Shown here piece by piece: positions 37,471-47,635 of a stretch of 64,000 nucleotides of DNA. Made by a program: the position numbers and the translations under genes. Positions within the stretch are counted from its first letter, which is position 1, and each line of letters opens with the position of its first letter. The DNA lies in the NCBI GenBank assembly GCA_000496475.1, contig AYMW01000001.1, forward strand, positions 753,358 through 817,357, in the 5' to 3' direction. Below the pieces are notes generated by a model. That model made no database searches. It was given only the letters and a program-made list of their open reading frames with translations, and was not told the origin of the DNA. This DNA comes from Betaproteobacteria bacterium MOLA814. GTDB taxonomy: Bacteria > Pseudomonadota > Gammaproteobacteria > Burkholderiales > Burkholderiaceae_C.

Positions 37471-38240
37471 TGCGCTCGCCCTGACTTGGCCTGTTCAATA
37501 GATGCCAAGTACGCTTTAACAGTGGCGTGGTAACCCATTTCAAGCGCATCACCGATCAGGGCGTGGCCAATTGATACCTCGACCACTTGTGGCAACTGTT
37601 GCAAAAAATGCGCAAGATTAACGAGATTCAAGTCGTGGCCAGCATTGACTTGCATGCCTGCCTCAAGAGCCGCCTTGGCGGTTTGTGTAAATTGCGCAGT
37701 GACCGCTGACTGCGTTGCGGTGCCGTAGGCGCTGGCATAGGTCTCGGTATACAGCTCCACACGCTGCGCACCCAACGCAGCAACTGCAGTCATAGCCTCA
37801 GGCGTTGGGTCCATGAACAAACTCACACGCACGCCCCATGCATTTAACTGCGCCACGATTGGCTTTAACCGTGCCGCGTCTTGAGGGAACTGCCAGCCTT
37901 GGTCTGAGGTGAATTGATCACTGCTATCGGGTACCAAAGTGCATTGAGCAGGACGTATGGCCTCAACAAAACCCATTAAATTGTGAAATGGGTTGCCTTC
38001 AATGTTGTACTCAGCGTGTGGGTAGGTTTGGAGTAATTGTGCCAATTCGTGCACATCGTTGGCCCGAATATGACGCTCATCGGGGCGCGGGTGAACCGTT
38101 ATGCCGCTTGCACCGGCTTGTAAGCACAAGGTGGCTGCACGCACAACGCTTGGCGTACCCAAGTGACGCGTATTGCGCAGCAAAGCAACTTTGTTCACGT
38201 TGACAGACAACGCAGTATGTGACGAATGCACAGTAGACAC
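37467..38240 (-). CDS. pdxJ: Pyridoxine 5'-phosphate synthase
   Basis: PdxJ condenses 3-amino-1-hydroxyacetone phosphate and deoxyxylulose phosphate to pyridoxine phosphate. The sequence has [15 protein letters not shown] at the N-terminus, [17 protein letters not shown] with catalytic His and Arg, and VNAGHDLNL near the C-terminus. GTG at 38240 is chosen because AGGTG lies six bases upstream; a GTG three codons earlier overlaps that signal. The pdxJ-acpS order is conserved. Confidence 0.94.
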   Translation of the reverse strand: MSTVHSSHTALSVNVNKVALLRNTRHLGTPSVVRAATLCLQAGASGITVHPRPDERHIRANDVHELAQLLQTYPHAEYNIEGNPFHNLMGFVEAIRPAQCTLVPDSSDQFTSDQGWQFPQDAARLKPIVAQLNAWGVRVSLFMDPTPEAMTAVAALGAQRVELYTETYASAYGTATQSAVTAQFTQTAKAALEAGMQVNAGHDLNLVNLAHFLQQLPQVVEVSIGHALIGDALEMGYHATVKAYLASIEQAKSGRAQ

Positions 38241-38294
38241 TGGTAACACCTAAAAAATTAAACAACCTATTGTCGCCCGAAAACAGACCGACAC

Positions 38295-39131
38295 TTACAA
38301 GGCAATCACGCCCACGGGGACTGCGACTGGCCCCAAACTTTGATTGCCCATGGCATTCACATCCAACCACATTTGGCGTGTTTTAAACACACGAACACCA
38401 CTGTGTGACTGAAGCAACAACCGCAGCTGCCCGCGCAATTTGGCTGACAAACCAGTACAAGCCTGCATGACCTGTTGCCACTCGTAATGGGCAGAGCCAT
38501 CGGTGCTAGGCGCTTGCGCTGCTTGGTACATCAACAACCACTGTGCACCCGTTATAGCTTGGTTGTTTGTATCAACTGGGTCAACTGCTAACAAGCCCAT
38601 TTCTGGGTGCAAGGTGTACAACGCATTGGGCTGCACCGGCGATAAACTTGCGCCTTCAATAGACAAGTCGGGCAGCACGCCCAACTCGCGCAGCAAAAAT
38701 AACTCAAAACAACGCACCAACAAGGCCAAGTTAGAAGTTTGCGTGTCACAAGCGGCCAACGCTTGCGTAGCTTGTGCGTACAGGTCAAACAACCTAGGGT
38801 GTGCATCGTCGCGTGCCAACATACGCAACAACAACTCATTGAGGTACAGACCGGTCAACAACGCCTCACCAGTGGGCATGACATAGCCACCGACCCAGGT
38901 GGCTGCTCGCAAAGTACGCACTTCGCTGTCGCCTCGCCACGCAATGTTAAGGGCCTGCAAAGGCAACAATATAGGACGAAACTGTGAGGACGGTTTCTTG
39001 GCACCCTTAGCCACCACAGCAATACGGCCAAAGTCGCGCGTCCACACCTCCAGTATCAGGCTGGACTCGCTCCAGTCATAGCGGTGCAGCACAAAAGCAC
39101 TTTGATCTTGTACACGTGTAATGGTCGCCAT
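38295..39131 (-). CDS. recO: DNA repair protein RecO
   Basis: RecO helps load RecA at gaps together with RecR and RecF. The 278-residue protein has an N-terminal OB fold (AFVLHRYDWSESSLILEVWTRDFG, then VAKGAKKPSSQFRPIL) and a helical C-terminal part (YLNELLLRML and FELFLLRELGVLPDL). The zinc-finger cysteines of some RecO proteins are not evident. It lies between era and pdxJ, as usual in betaproteobacteria. Confidence 0.93.
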   Translation of the reverse strand: MATITRVQDQSAFVLHRYDWSESSLILEVWTRDFGRIAVVAKGAKKPSSQFRPILLPLQALNIAWRGDSEVRTLRAATWVGGYVMPTGEALLTGLYLNELLLRMLARDDAHPRLFDLYAQATQALAACDTQTSNLALLVRCFELFLLRELGVLPDLSIEGASLSPVQPNALYTLHPEMGLLAVDPVDTNNQAITGAQWLLMYQAAQAPSTDGSAHYEWQQVMQACTGLSAKLRGQLRLLLQSHSGVRVFKTRQMWLDVNAMGNQSLGPVAVPVGVIAL

Positions 39132-39153
39132 GGCGAACTAGGCGTTCACAGCG

Positions 39154-40200
39154 TTACTCGTAACCAAACGAGCGCACGCGCGCCGCGTCATCAGCCCAGC
39201 CAGAGCGCACCTTGACCCACAACTCCAAGAACACTTTGCCACCAGTGAGTTTTTCAATCTCTTGACGGGCTTCGGTCCCAATGCGCTTGAGCTTTTCACC
39301 CTTGTCACCAATGACCATGCCCTTGTGGCCGTCTCTCTCCACCACAATGGTTGCGGCAATACGGCGCAATTTGCCCTCTTCTTCGTACTTGTCAATGATG
39401 ACGGTGGACGTGTATGGCAGCTCGTCGCCCATCAAGCGAAAGAGTTTCTCGCGCACAATTTCAGCGGCCAAAAAACGCTCACTTTTATCGGTGAGTTCGT
39501 CGACTGGGTACATCCACTCTTGCTCAGGCAAGTACTTTTCGCAGATGCCAAAAAATCGTTGGACATCTTTGTTGGCCTTGGCCGACATCGGCACATACTC
39601 TGCATAGGTGTGGTGCTCCTGCATGCTTTGCAGCCAAGGCGCAATATCACCTCGACGGTGCACAGTGTCGAGTTTATTGGCCAACAAAATAGTGGGGATG
39701 TTGGCAGGCAAGTGCGTCAACACATTGGCATCCTCTGCGCCAAATCGATTGGCCTCAACCATAAACACGATCAAGTCTACGTCGGAAACAGTACCCAGCA
39801 CTGTGCGGTTCAGCGAGCGGTTTAGTGCGTTGACATGACGGGTTTGAAAACCAGGGGTGTCCACAAACACAAACTGCGTCGCACCCACAGTGCGCATGCC
39901 CATGATCCGGTGGCGTGTGGTTTGTGCCTTACCCGACGTGATGCTGACTTTTTGACCCACCAGTGCGTTAATCAAGGTGGACTTACCAACGTTGGGACGT
40001 CCGACAATGGCAATCGTGCCGCAACGCTTAGGACCTACAAGCGCCTGCTCGCGCGATGCATCAGACTCTGTGTGGGACGCACGTGCGCCCAATGCACCTT
40101 GCAACATCGCCTCTAAATTGGCATCAACAGGCGCCAATGTTTGCTCAGAAGTGGGCACTGACGCCGGCTTTGGGGTGGATTTTTTAGGTTTAGTAGTCAC
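39154..40200 (-). CDS. era: GTPase Era
   Basis: Era binds the 3' end of 16S rRNA and helps 30S assembly. The GTPase motifs are [20 protein letters not shown] and the SAK loop; the C-terminal KH domain has [17 protein letters not shown]. An N-terminal extension of about 65 residues rich in Lys, Pro, Ser and Thr precedes the G domain, as in related Burkholderiales. The start is uncertain: GTG at 40200 is given, and a TTG at 40218 overlapping the rnc stop is also possible; neither has a good ribosome site. A longer frame inside rnc is rejected. Confidence 0.92.
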   Translation of the reverse strand: MTTKPKKSTPKPASVPTSEQTLAPVDANLEAMLQGALGARASHTESDASREQALVGPKRCGTIAIVGRPNVGKSTLINALVGQKVSITSGKAQTTRHRIMGMRTVGATQFVFVDTPGFQTRHVNALNRSLNRTVLGTVSDVDLIVFMVEANRFGAEDANVLTHLPANIPTILLANKLDTVHRRGDIAPWLQSMQEHHTYAEYVPMSAKANKDVQRFFGICEKYLPEQEWMYPVDELTDKSERFLAAEIVREKLFRLMGDELPYTSTVIIDKYEEEGKLRRIAATIVVERDGHKGMVIGDKGEKLKRIGTEARQEIEKLTGGKVFLELWVKVRSGWADDAARVRSFGYE

Positions 40201-40214
40201 AGAATGTTTTTTTA

Positions 40215-40934
40215 TCAATGTGTAGCCAGCAGTTGGGCCAGCATGAGGTCGGCAGCAGCTTGTTCGGCAATTCGCCTTGATGTACCGCTGCCAAGCGATA
40301 CCAAGTTCAACAAGGGTACCGCGCATGACACCTCGAATGTTTGCTGATGGGCTTCACCCAAAATACGCTCAACCTTGTACGTTGGCAATGCCATTTTTCT
40401 ACCTTGCAGCCATTCTTGCAAGGCCGTTTTACCGTCTTTTTGCATAGCCGCCTTGTTGGCACCCAGCGGTATGTCAGCAAACAAGCGTTTGACAAAGACT
40501 TGCGCTGGCTCAAAACCTGCGTCGATATACACGGCACCAATAATCGCCTCCACAGCGTCGGCCAGTATGGACGGGCGCGAGCGCCCGCCGCTCTTGTGCT
40601 CGCCTTCTCCTAAACGCAAATAAGGGGACAACTGTAGGCGCTCAGCCAACACCACCAGCGTGTCTTGCTTTACCAGATTGGCCCGGACACGCGATAAATC
40701 ACCCTCAGGCAAATCACCTAAGCGCTCGTACAACATGGCGGAGACAGCTAAATTCAGCACTGAATCACCTAAAAACTCCAAGCGCTCGTAGTGGTCAGCA
40801 CTGAAAGACCGGTGCGTGAGTGCTTGCTTGAGCAAGCCAAGGTTGGCAAACTCATGACCAACTGCCCGCTGGAGCTTGTCCAAGTCAGACGCAGTGTTGG
40901 GGGTGGCTTCGCTGCGCTTAATCAAAGCCACCAA
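40215..40934 (-). CDS. rnc: Ribonuclease III
   Basis: RNase III cuts double-stranded RNA, including the rRNA precursor. The signature [13 protein letters not shown] lies in the N-terminal catalytic domain, and [15 protein letters not shown] holds the second acidic pair. The C-terminal dsRNA-binding domain (about residues 160-239) begins [12 protein letters not shown]. The 239-residue length is typical. Its start overlaps the lepB 3' end by 17 bases, and its stop lies next to the era start, making one lepA-lepB-rnc-era unit. Confidence 0.96.
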   Translation of the reverse strand: MVALIKRSEATPNTASDLDKLQRAVGHEFANLGLLKQALTHRSFSADHYERLEFLGDSVLNLAVSAMLYERLGDLPEGDLSRVRANLVKQDTLVVLAERLQLSPYLRLGEGEHKSGGRSRPSILADAVEAIIGAVYIDAGFEPAQVFVKRLFADIPLGANKAAMQKDGKTALQEWLQGRKMALPTYKVERILGEAHQQTFEVSCAVPLLNLVSLGSGTSRRIAEQAAADLMLAQLLATH

Positions 40935-41940
40935 TACGACCGAGGTCTGAGAAATTCATCCATACGAAAAATGCACGGCCCACGATATTTTCCTCAGGTA
41001 CGAAACCCCAGTAGCGCGAATCCAGTGAATTGTCTCGGTTATCGCCCATCATGAAGTAGTGACCTGGCGGGATTGTACACACCACACCTTGAGCTGAGTA
41101 ATTGCAGTTGTCTCGGCCTTCAAATTGGCTTGCTCCCGGGACAAAAGCTGGGCGATTTTCATCGTTTAGAAATCTAAATTCCTTGCCGCCAAGCTTGGTT
41201 TCGAATTGCATGCTGTAGCGCATGTCATCGCTGTCAAAAAAGTCTGGCAATGCCTGCTGCGCAACCAACTCGCCGTTGAGTCTCAGTTGTTTGTTGAGAT
41301 AGGACACCTCATCACCAGGCAAACCAATCACACGCTTGATGTAATCTAGACTTGGTTGAGGTGGGTAACGAAAGACCATGACATCGCCACGGGCTGGCTC
41401 ATTGTTTGACAACACTTTTGTGTTGAGAACAGGCAAGCGCACGCCATAGTGAAACTTGTTGACTAAAATCAAGTCGCCCACACGCAACGTTGGAACCATA
41501 GAGCCAGATGGAATTTTGAAAGGCTCAAACAAAAACGAGCGCAACACGAACACCACCAAGAGAACGGGGAATAAGCCTGCAGTCCAGTCAAGCCACCAAG
41601 GTTGGCGCAACAGCTGCTGCGACGCCTCGCTGTTGTCCCAATCGGTGTCCACATCTGTAATACCTTGGGCAGCCAACTGCGCACGGCGATGCGTCAAACT
41701 TTGGGTTAGGCGCCATGCCGCTGTTCGACGCTTTGGTAAGAAATACAAACGCTCGCCCACCCAGTACACGCCTGTAATAGAAGTTGCAATGAATAAAACC
41801 AGCGCGAAGTTGCCAAGCACTGCGCCTAAATACCACATGAGCGTATAGGTTACAAAAGCGGCCAGCAACAATGCTGTTATCCCAGACATTGCGGTATTAA
41901 GTTGGTTGTCACCTGCCACGGCACCAGTGTTGGTTGTCAT
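40918..41940 (-). CDS. lepB: Signal peptidase I
   Basis: LepB cleaves Sec and Tat signal peptides at the outer face of the inner membrane. The 340-residue protein has N-terminal hydrophobic segments, the catalytic serine in PSGSMVPTLRVGD, and the general-base lysine in DYIKRVIGLPGDE. The C-terminal box MGDNRDNSLDSRYWG is present. Its ATG overlaps the lepA stop by one base (TGATG). Confidence 0.96.
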   Translation of the reverse strand: MTTNTGAVAGDNQLNTAMSGITALLLAAFVTYTLMWYLGAVLGNFALVLFIATSITGVYWVGERLYFLPKRRTAAWRLTQSLTHRRAQLAAQGITDVDTDWDNSEASQQLLRQPWWLDWTAGLFPVLLVVFVLRSFLFEPFKIPSGSMVPTLRVGDLILVNKFHYGVRLPVLNTKVLSNNEPARGDVMVFRYPPQPSLDYIKRVIGLPGDEVSYLNKQLRLNGELVAQQALPDFFDSDDMRYSMQFETKLGGKEFRFLNDENRPAFVPGASQFEGRDNCNYSAQGVVCTIPPGHYFMMGDNRDNSLDSRYWGFVPEENIVGRAFFVWMNFSDLGRIGGFD

Positions 41941-43751
41941 CAGTCGTCCACCCGCAAAATGGCTAAAAATGCTTCTTGTGGCACTTCAACAGAGCCAATT
42001 TGTTTCATACGTTTTTTACCAGCTTTTTGTTTTTCAAGCAGCTTGCGCTTACGTGAAATATCACCACCGTAACATTTGGCCAGCACGTTTTTACGCATGG
42101 CTTTGACTGTTTCACGGGCAATAATGTTGCCACCAATAGCCGCTTGTATGGCCACGTCAAACATTTGCCGTGATATGGCTTCGCGCATCTTACCCACCAC
42201 CGCACGTCCGCGGTGCTGAGATTGCGAACGGTGAACAATGATGGCCAAGGCATCTACACGCTCGCCGTTTAGCATGATGTCTACCTTCACCACATCGCTG
42301 GCTCTGTACTCTTTGAACTCGTAGTCCATTGAAGCGTAGCCACGGCTGACCGATTTGAGCCTGTCAAAAAAGTCCAAGACGATCTCGCCCAGTGGCATTT
42401 CGTAGGTCAACATGACTTGCTTGCCGTGGTAGGCCATGTTGATTTGCACTCCGCGCTTTTGGTTGGCCAGCGTCATCACAACACCCACTGAGTCTTGTGG
42501 CATGTACAAATGAACCGTGACGATAGGCTCACGAATCTCTTGAATTTGTCCAACCTCTGGCATCTTGGACGGGTTCTCAACCATCACCACTTCGCCATCA
42601 CCCTTGAGGACTTGGTACACCACACTTGGTGCCGTCGTGATCAAGTCTTGGTCGAACTCTCGTTCCAAGCGCTCTTGCACGATTTCCATGTGCAGCAAAC
42701 CCAAGAAGCCGCATCGAAAACCAAAGCCCAAAGCTTGTGACACTTCTGGCTCGTAGCGCAGGGCTGCGTCGTTGAGTTGTAGTTTCTCTAGCGCATCGCG
42801 CAAAGAATCATACTCACTGGACTCGCTTGGGAACAAACCTGCAAACACTTGCGGCTGCACTTCCTTAAAACCCGGTAAGGCTTGGGTGGCGGTAAAAGCG
42901 CCCATGCCTGAGCCGGTACGCACCACTGTAACGGTGTCGCCTACTTTGGCCGATCGCAGCTCTTTGATTCCCGCAATGATGAATCCCACTTCACCAGCCT
43001 TGAGAGAGGGGCGATCGACGGCTCCGGGTGAAAACACACCTACCTTGTCGGCGTTGTATTGGGTATCTGTGGCCATGAGCTTAAACCGCTCACCGCGTTT
43101 TAACTCGCCATCGACCATCCGCACGAGCATCACAACACCCACGTAGGTGTCGTACCAACTGTCCACAATCATGGCGCGCACGGCGCCGTCTGGGTTTCCT
43201 TTTGGCGGGGGCACCTTGAGAACGACCATTTCTAAGATCTCATCAATCCCCATGCCCGTTTTAGCTGAACAGGGAATGGCGTCAGATGCATCAATACCAA
43301 TCACTTCTTCAATTTCAAGCTTGGCGTTATCAGGGTCTGCTTGCGGCAAATCCATTTTGTTGAGAACAGGCAATACCTCAACGCCTAAGTCCAACGCGGT
43401 GTAACAGTTCGCCACTGTTTGCGCTTCGACGCCTTGGCTGGCGTCCACCACCAACAGCGCTCCTTCACATGCAGACAGTGAGCGTGAAACTTCGTATGAA
43501 AAGTCTACGTGCCCAGGTGTATCGATGAGGTTGAAGTTGTACACCTGCCCATCACGGGCTGTGTATTGCAACGACGCCGTTTGAGCCTTGATGGTGATGC
43601 CGCGCTCTTTTTCTATATCCATAGAGTCCAGCACTTGCGCGCTCATCTCTCTGTCGCTCAGACCACCACAACGTTGAATAATGCGATCGGCCAGCGTGGA
43701 CTTGCCGTGATCGATGTGCGCAATAATGGAGAAATTTCGAATGTGTTTCAT
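41940..43751 (-). CDS. lepA: Translation elongation factor 4 (LepA/EF4)
   Basis: LepA is a ribosomal GTPase related to EF-G. The sequence begins [19 protein letters not shown] and has DTPGHVDF and NKMDLP for guanine recognition. The C-terminal domain includes [11 protein letters not shown] and [19 protein letters not shown], which define the family. ATG at 43751 is preferred to two upstream in-frame TTG codons. A hairpin terminator lies about 50 bases upstream, and DnaA-box-like sites about 200 bases upstream. Confidence 0.97.
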   Translation of the reverse strand: MKHIRNFSIIAHIDHGKSTLADRIIQRCGGLSDREMSAQVLDSMDIEKERGITIKAQTASLQYTARDGQVYNFNLIDTPGHVDFSYEVSRSLSACEGALLVVDASQGVEAQTVANCYTALDLGVEVLPVLNKMDLPQADPDNAKLEIEEVIGIDASDAIPCSAKTGMGIDEILEMVVLKVPPPKGNPDGAVRAMIVDSWYDTYVGVVMLVRMVDGELKRGERFKLMATDTQYNADKVGVFSPGAVDRPSLKAGEVGFIIAGIKELRSAKVGDTVTVVRTGSGMGAFTATQALPGFKEVQPQVFAGLFPSESSEYDSLRDALEKLQLNDAALRYEPEVSQALGFGFRCGFLGLLHMEIVQERLEREFDQDLITTAPSVVYQVLKGDGEVVMVENPSKMPEVGQIQEIREPIVTVHLYMPQDSVGVVMTLANQKRGVQINMAYHGKQVMLTYEMPLGEIVLDFFDRLKSVSRGYASMDYEFKEYRASDVVKVDIMLNGERVDALAIIVHRSQSQHRGRAVVGKMREAISRQMFDVAIQAAIGGNIIARETVKAMRKNVLAKCYGGDISRKRKLLEKQKAGKKRMKQIGSVEVPQEAFLAILRVDD

Positions 43752-43800
43752 CAACAAAAAGGTGATCTACAAGTGCCAATGCACCTGTACGAAATGAATG

Positions 43801-43830
43801 AAAAAAGGGCGCATCGTGGTGACGCGCCCT
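43801..43830 (-). terminator. Terminator hairpin upstream of lepA
   Basis: The minus strand carries a seven-base stem AGGGCGC / GCGCCCT with an eleven-base loop, followed by six T. It may end transcripts from the sigma-E/mucD operon, or act as an attenuator in a lepA leader, since it is only about 50 bases from the lepA start. Confidence 0.75.
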
Positions 43831-43944
43831 GAACCAATAATCTGTGGCAACTGCGATTGATTGGATAACCATTGTAGGCAAAAACCCCAGAAAACAAGCG
43901 TTTCCAGATATTAAACCCTACTAGACCAAGCCTACACATCAAAG

Positions 43945-43976
43945 TTATCAACAGACTTATACACATGTTATCCACA
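43945..43976 (+). promoter_or_regulatory. Cluster of three DnaA-box-like 9-mers
   Basis: TTATCAACA (43945-43953), TTATACACA (43957-43965) and TTATCCACA (43968-43976) lie in the same orientation, with centres 12 and 11 bases apart. The third equals the consensus box; the others differ from it by one base each. Such dense spacing suggests cooperative DnaA binding. The site is far from any dnaA, dnaN or rpmH gene in this window. Confidence 0.6.
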
Positions 43977-44258
43977 AAATTACGGGGGACATATGTATAA
44001 AATTTTTTATGGCGTCGTGGCCAAACCACAGCCTTCCATAATGTGGCTGAACCAGCCATCAAAGAGACGTTATAAGAAGCAATTCACCTCTTATTCTAGT
44101 TGTTTTAGGTTTTAAACAAACGCAGCCCTAGCCATGCGACTGTTTAGACACCAACAGCATTTAAACAACAAGCCCACGTGATTGCATGACCTGTCGCTGC
44201 AAAAAAATCGACGAAACAAGTTTTGACAACGGCTATAAAGACACCATTGCTGGCCAGT

Positions 44259-45812
44259 TTAGCGCCGCAGCAAAGCGTATTGCACCCACTGCCCACGCCT
44301 AAATAAAATACTCACCACTGGTTTATCCGCTGTTTTAGCCAACAGCAACTTCAGCGCGTTCACGTCAGCAACCTTTGTGTTGGCTGCCGCCAAGATCACA
44401 TCGTCTGGACGCATCCCCGCTCGGGCTGCTGCACCCTGCACATCTTTTACTTTGACACCACCATCTATTTTGAGTTCACGCATGTCTTGCGGGGTCAACT
44501 CCAGCACACTCAATCCAAGCGCGAGCAACTGCTCACCTGTTTGCGGCTCTGGCACCACCTCGGCTGTGGTCATTGGTTCGGGATCAAAAGCGCCTACTGT
44601 GATTGTCAGCTTCTTCTCCTTGCCTTGTCGTACAACGGTCAAAGGAGATGTTGTGCCTGGCTTGGTGTTACCCACCACGCGTGGCAAATCAAGTGACTTC
44701 TCAATAGCCACGCCTTCAAACTCAATGATGACATCGCCTGGCTCCAAGCCAGCCTTGGCAGCAGGCGAGCCAGCCTCGACGCCGTTGACCAACGCGCCAC
44801 GCGGCTTGCCCAAACCCAACGCTTCTGCTGTTTCTTTGTCAACACTCGCAATGCTCACGCCAATGCGCCCGCGGGTCACGAAGCCTTGGCTGCGCAACTG
44901 TGTTGAAACGCGAACAGCCTCGTCAATGGGAATGGCAAAAGAAATACCTTGAAATCCGCCAGAGCGTGAGTAAATTTGGCTGTTGATACCAACTACTTCA
45001 CCACGCATGTTGATGAGAGGACCACCTGAGTTGCCAGGATTAATTGCCACATCGGTTTGGATGAACGGTAAAAAATCGCCTGTTTCCCTGGCTTTGGCGC
45101 TCACTATACCTGCGGTTACCGTGTTCTCAAGGCCATATGGAGAGCCAATAGCCATGACCCATGCGCCCACTTTGAGCCTCTCGGGGTCACCCAGTCGCAC
45201 TGGCACCAAATCTGTCGCGTCAACTTTGACAACGGCCACATCTGTGCGTTTGTCAGCACCAATGATTTTGGCCTTGAATTCCCGCTTGTCGGGCATCGTA
45301 ACAATCACCTCGTCTGCCCCGTCCACCACGTGGGCATTGGTCATGATGTAGCCGTCCGCGCTCAACACAAAGCCTGAACCAATACCCCTAGGGCGTTGCT
45401 CACCGTCTTTAGGCGCATCACCATCGGGATTACCACCAAAACCAGGTGGCACTGGTATACCAAAGCGCCTAAAAAACTCGAGCATTTGCTCATCTGAGCC
45501 ACCGCTGCTTTGAGGCTTGGCATTTTCTAAAGTGCGGATGTTGACTACAGACGGCCCCACTGCTTCCACCAAGGGGGTGAAGTCAGGCAAGCCAGTCATC
45601 AGGGGCAACGCCACTGTTTGCATGCTAGGCGTTGCGGTGGCGTTTGCAGCGACAACCACTTGAGGCGTCGCCACCGCTACAGGTGTCTGCGTTTGGGTCA
45701 ACGTCCATGCTGCACCTGCCCCTACAACAGCACAACCCACAATAACGGCACTGATAAAGTTGCGGCTTATGCTGCGAGAGTTCGATTGTGTTGTTTGAGA
45801 TTGATCGTTCAC
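44259..45812 (-). CDS. mucD: Periplasmic serine protease MucD/DegP
   Basis: MucD is a DegP-type protease and chaperone that handles misfolded envelope proteins and restrains the sigma-E response. GTG at 45812 is the likely start, with AAGG about eight bases upstream; a longer frame has no ribosome site. The N-terminal hydrophobic segment FISAVIVGCAVVGAGAAW is a signal or anchor. The catalytic triad shows in TNAHVVDGA, RTDVAVVKVD and NPGNSGGPL, followed by two PDZ domains. It is the last gene of rpoE-rseA-rseB-mucD. Confidence 0.95.
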   Translation of the reverse strand: MNDQSQTTQSNSRSISRNFISAVIVGCAVVGAGAAWTLTQTQTPVAVATPQVVVAANATATPSMQTVALPLMTGLPDFTPLVEAVGPSVVNIRTLENAKPQSSGGSDEQMLEFFRRFGIPVPPGFGGNPDGDAPKDGEQRPRGIGSGFVLSADGYIMTNAHVVDGADEVIVTMPDKREFKAKIIGADKRTDVAVVKVDATDLVPVRLGDPERLKVGAWVMAIGSPYGLENTVTAGIVSAKARETGDFLPFIQTDVAINPGNSGGPLINMRGEVVGINSQIYSRSGGFQGISFAIPIDEAVRVSTQLRSQGFVTRGRIGVSIASVDKETAEALGLGKPRGALVNGVEAGSPAAKAGLEPGDVIIEFEGVAIEKSLDLPRVVGNTKPGTTSPLTVVRQGKEKKLTITVGAFDPEPMTTAEVVPEPQTGEQLLALGLSVLELTPQDMRELKIDGGVKVKDVQGAAARAGMRPDDVILAAANTKVADVNALKLLLAKTADKPVVSILFRRGQWVQYALLRR

Positions 45813-45882
45813 TTTGTTACCTTGTATATGCCAAACTTGTACAACCACGGTTGGGCTGTGTGGTTAAGAGTGATTCAATGGA

Positions 45883-46908
45883 CTATGGTTCCATCGGTTT
45901 GTTGTGTGATGGTCGACCATCAAACTGCACACTGCCCAATAATGCGCGCAATGTGGCCACTGGCACTTCCCCCACTGCAGTTACCCACATTGGCGGCACG
46001 GATGCACTGACGCTGGCGGTAGCACCTAAATGTACCGCGCTGGGCTGTCGAGCGCCTCTGGCTGATGAGGGCTCAATGAACAGAGATACTGATGCCAAGC
46101 CATCAGAAAACACCCACTGGGCTGGGGCTCCCTCAACGGTTTGGCCATTTATCTGAGGTTTAGACACCGCGCCCGCTTCAAAACCCGCCACTGGCGCACG
46201 CTGCGTCCAACCCATGCTGCTGGGCTGCACTTTGAGCGCATCCTTAACCACCACTGCGTAATTGGCTGGCACACGCTGCCACGCCTGCATGGCCGCAAAA
46301 TCCACACCACCGGCCACCACAATATCGCTGTAGGCGACTTGCTCTAAAACAGCTCCAGAATGACTTGAGACCGTTTGCCATTGCAAGACCAGACCAGACC
46401 GCTTATCGCGCCAAATGCGGTATGAGTGACGCCACAAATCTTTGGCTTGGAGAGCCACGCCCACAGTGTCACGGCCTGCGACACGTTGTGCGCTTAAAGA
46501 CTGCATCACGTAATGCTGCCCAACGTTGCGCCCAGCGCTGCCCAACACGGCAGGAAATAGTCCTAAGTCGCTGGTGCGCTCTTGCCGAACCAGCTTAGCC
46601 GTGTGGTCCACCCCAAATACAAGGTCGCCTTGCCGCATGGTTGTGTGTGGCTCGCCGCTGAGCAAATCCACACGCTCATACGTCTGAGCGTCATGGTCGA
46701 TGTGCCAAATTTTGGCGGACACCATGTCAGAGCCAGACTGCACCACCATGGTGCCCACGAAGGTTTGCTGTTTGGCGGCTTGATTGACCTCTATCAGCCA
46801 GCGCCTTACATCGCCACCAGGCTGCGCGTGTGTCAGGCCAACGATGCAGACCAGATACAGTGCAAGCGCCGCTTGCCAACGAGCCAACCTGCCATAGCGC
46901 CACCTCAC
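45883..46908 (-). CDS. rseB: Sigma-E regulatory protein RseB/MucB
   Basis: RseB is a periplasmic sensor that protects RseA from cleavage and releases it when it binds lipid or lipopolysaccharide signals. GTG at 46908 is chosen because it overlaps the rseA stop as GTGA and is followed by a signal peptide (ALALYLVCIVGLTHAQ). The mature part has WLIEVNQAAKQQTFVGTMVVQ and a lipoprotein-carrier-like fold, followed by a smaller C-terminal domain ending near LLGSVQFDG. Length of 341 residues fits the family. Confidence 0.92.
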   Translation of the reverse strand: MRWRYGRLARWQAALALYLVCIVGLTHAQPGGDVRRWLIEVNQAAKQQTFVGTMVVQSGSDMVSAKIWHIDHDAQTYERVDLLSGEPHTTMRQGDLVFGVDHTAKLVRQERTSDLGLFPAVLGSAGRNVGQHYVMQSLSAQRVAGRDTVGVALQAKDLWRHSYRIWRDKRSGLVLQWQTVSSHSGAVLEQVAYSDIVVAGGVDFAAMQAWQRVPANYAVVVKDALKVQPSSMGWTQRAPVAGFEAGAVSKPQINGQTVEGAPAQWVFSDGLASVSLFIEPSSARGARQPSAVHLGATASVSASVPPMWVTAVGEVPVATLRALLGSVQFDGRPSHNKPMEP

Positions 46909-47615
46909 TGCGTTGCTCCTGACCACGCCACATTGCGCACAAATCCAACCGCGCCTGGCCAAGCGTTGCTAGCACCAGTTTGTCTGTGGGCCGCTAAAAA
47001 AGCGTCTATGTTCGGGTCTCTGCGCATCGCAACGCTGCGAGAAGACTCAGCCAGCAACGCTTCGGCTACAACCGATGGCGCTGCTGCAGCCATAGGCGTG
47101 CTGGTGGTGGGCGTGTCTGCCCCAGGCATCTGCCACCACACACCCACAGCCAGCGCCACGGCAAAGGCGCTGCCTGTGGCGCGCCAGTTAAACCACGGGT
47201 CGTTGGCAGCGCGTTGCGACAACGCAGCTGGTGCAGCTCGCACATTGTCTTGTGAAAAAGGCGTTGTGGATAGCGCAGCTTGGCTCTCATAGCTGACCTG
47301 TAAGGCCGCCAATACGCGGGCGCTGCGTGCGCTGTGAGCGACCCCTTGTGCTTGTTCGCGCAACACATGACCTATCAAACACATGTCTATAGCGGCCTCT
47401 AAGTTGCTTGCATGTGGCGCGCCCAACTGCTCACACATGGCGTCGCATGCGTGCGCTTCTATTTCACCGTCCAACCAAGCCGATACGCGGCTGGCGGTCA
47501 TATCAAGCTCAGGGGCAAAAGCCTGCGCACTACACCCGTCACCCTCGCTGTTGAGGTGGGGCCTTGCGAGACTCAGGGCTGTGTGGTTGTGATGGTCTTG
47601 ATGGTCTTGGGTCAC
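46905..47615 (-). CDS. rseA: Anti-sigma-E factor RseA/MucA
   Basis: RseA holds sigma-E at the inner membrane until it is cut by proteases under envelope stress. The 236-residue protein has an N-terminal cytoplasmic anti-sigma domain (TASRVSAWLDGEIEAHAC and the following helices), one membrane segment (GSAFAVALAVGVWW, about residue 150) and a periplasmic tail. The start appears to be GTG at 47615, 20 bases after the rpoE stop. Sequence similarity in this family is low, so the call leans on gene order and layout. Confidence 0.88.
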   Translation of the reverse strand: MTQDHQDHHNHTALSLARPHLNSEGDGCSAQAFAPELDMTASRVSAWLDGEIEAHACDAMCEQLGAPHASNLEAAIDMCLIGHVLREQAQGVAHSARSARVLAALQVSYESQAALSTTPFSQDNVRAAPAALSQRAANDPWFNWRATGSAFAVALAVGVWWQMPGADTPTTSTPMAAAAPSVVAEALLAESSRSVAMRRDPNIDAFLAAHRQTGASNAWPGAVGFVRNVAWSGATQ

Positions 47616-47635
47616 TTGTTTGCAAATACTGGGGC

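Larger units (their letters stand above)
43752..44258. other. Intergenic region between mucD and lepA
   Basis: About 500 bases without a supportable gene. It contains, going upstream from lepA, a minus-strand terminator hairpin (43801-43830), an A+T-rich part with three DnaA-box-like 9-mers (43945-43976) and a poly-T stretch near 44000. The promoter of lepA must lie either between the hairpin and the start codon or upstream of the hairpin. Confidence 0.65.

Noticed and set aside
40201-40326. Longest possible start of Era inside rnc
   Set aside because: The extra residues are rnc codons read in another frame and do not resemble Era.
43945-43976. The DnaA-like cluster as the chromosome origin
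   Set aside because: No origin-linked genes are nearby and only three sites were seen; a regulatory or titration role is more cautious.
44186-44302. A 38-codon plus-strand frame starting MTCRCKKIDETSFDNG
   Set aside because: It overlaps the mucD 3' end on the opposite strand, has no ribosome site, and I see no family resemblance.
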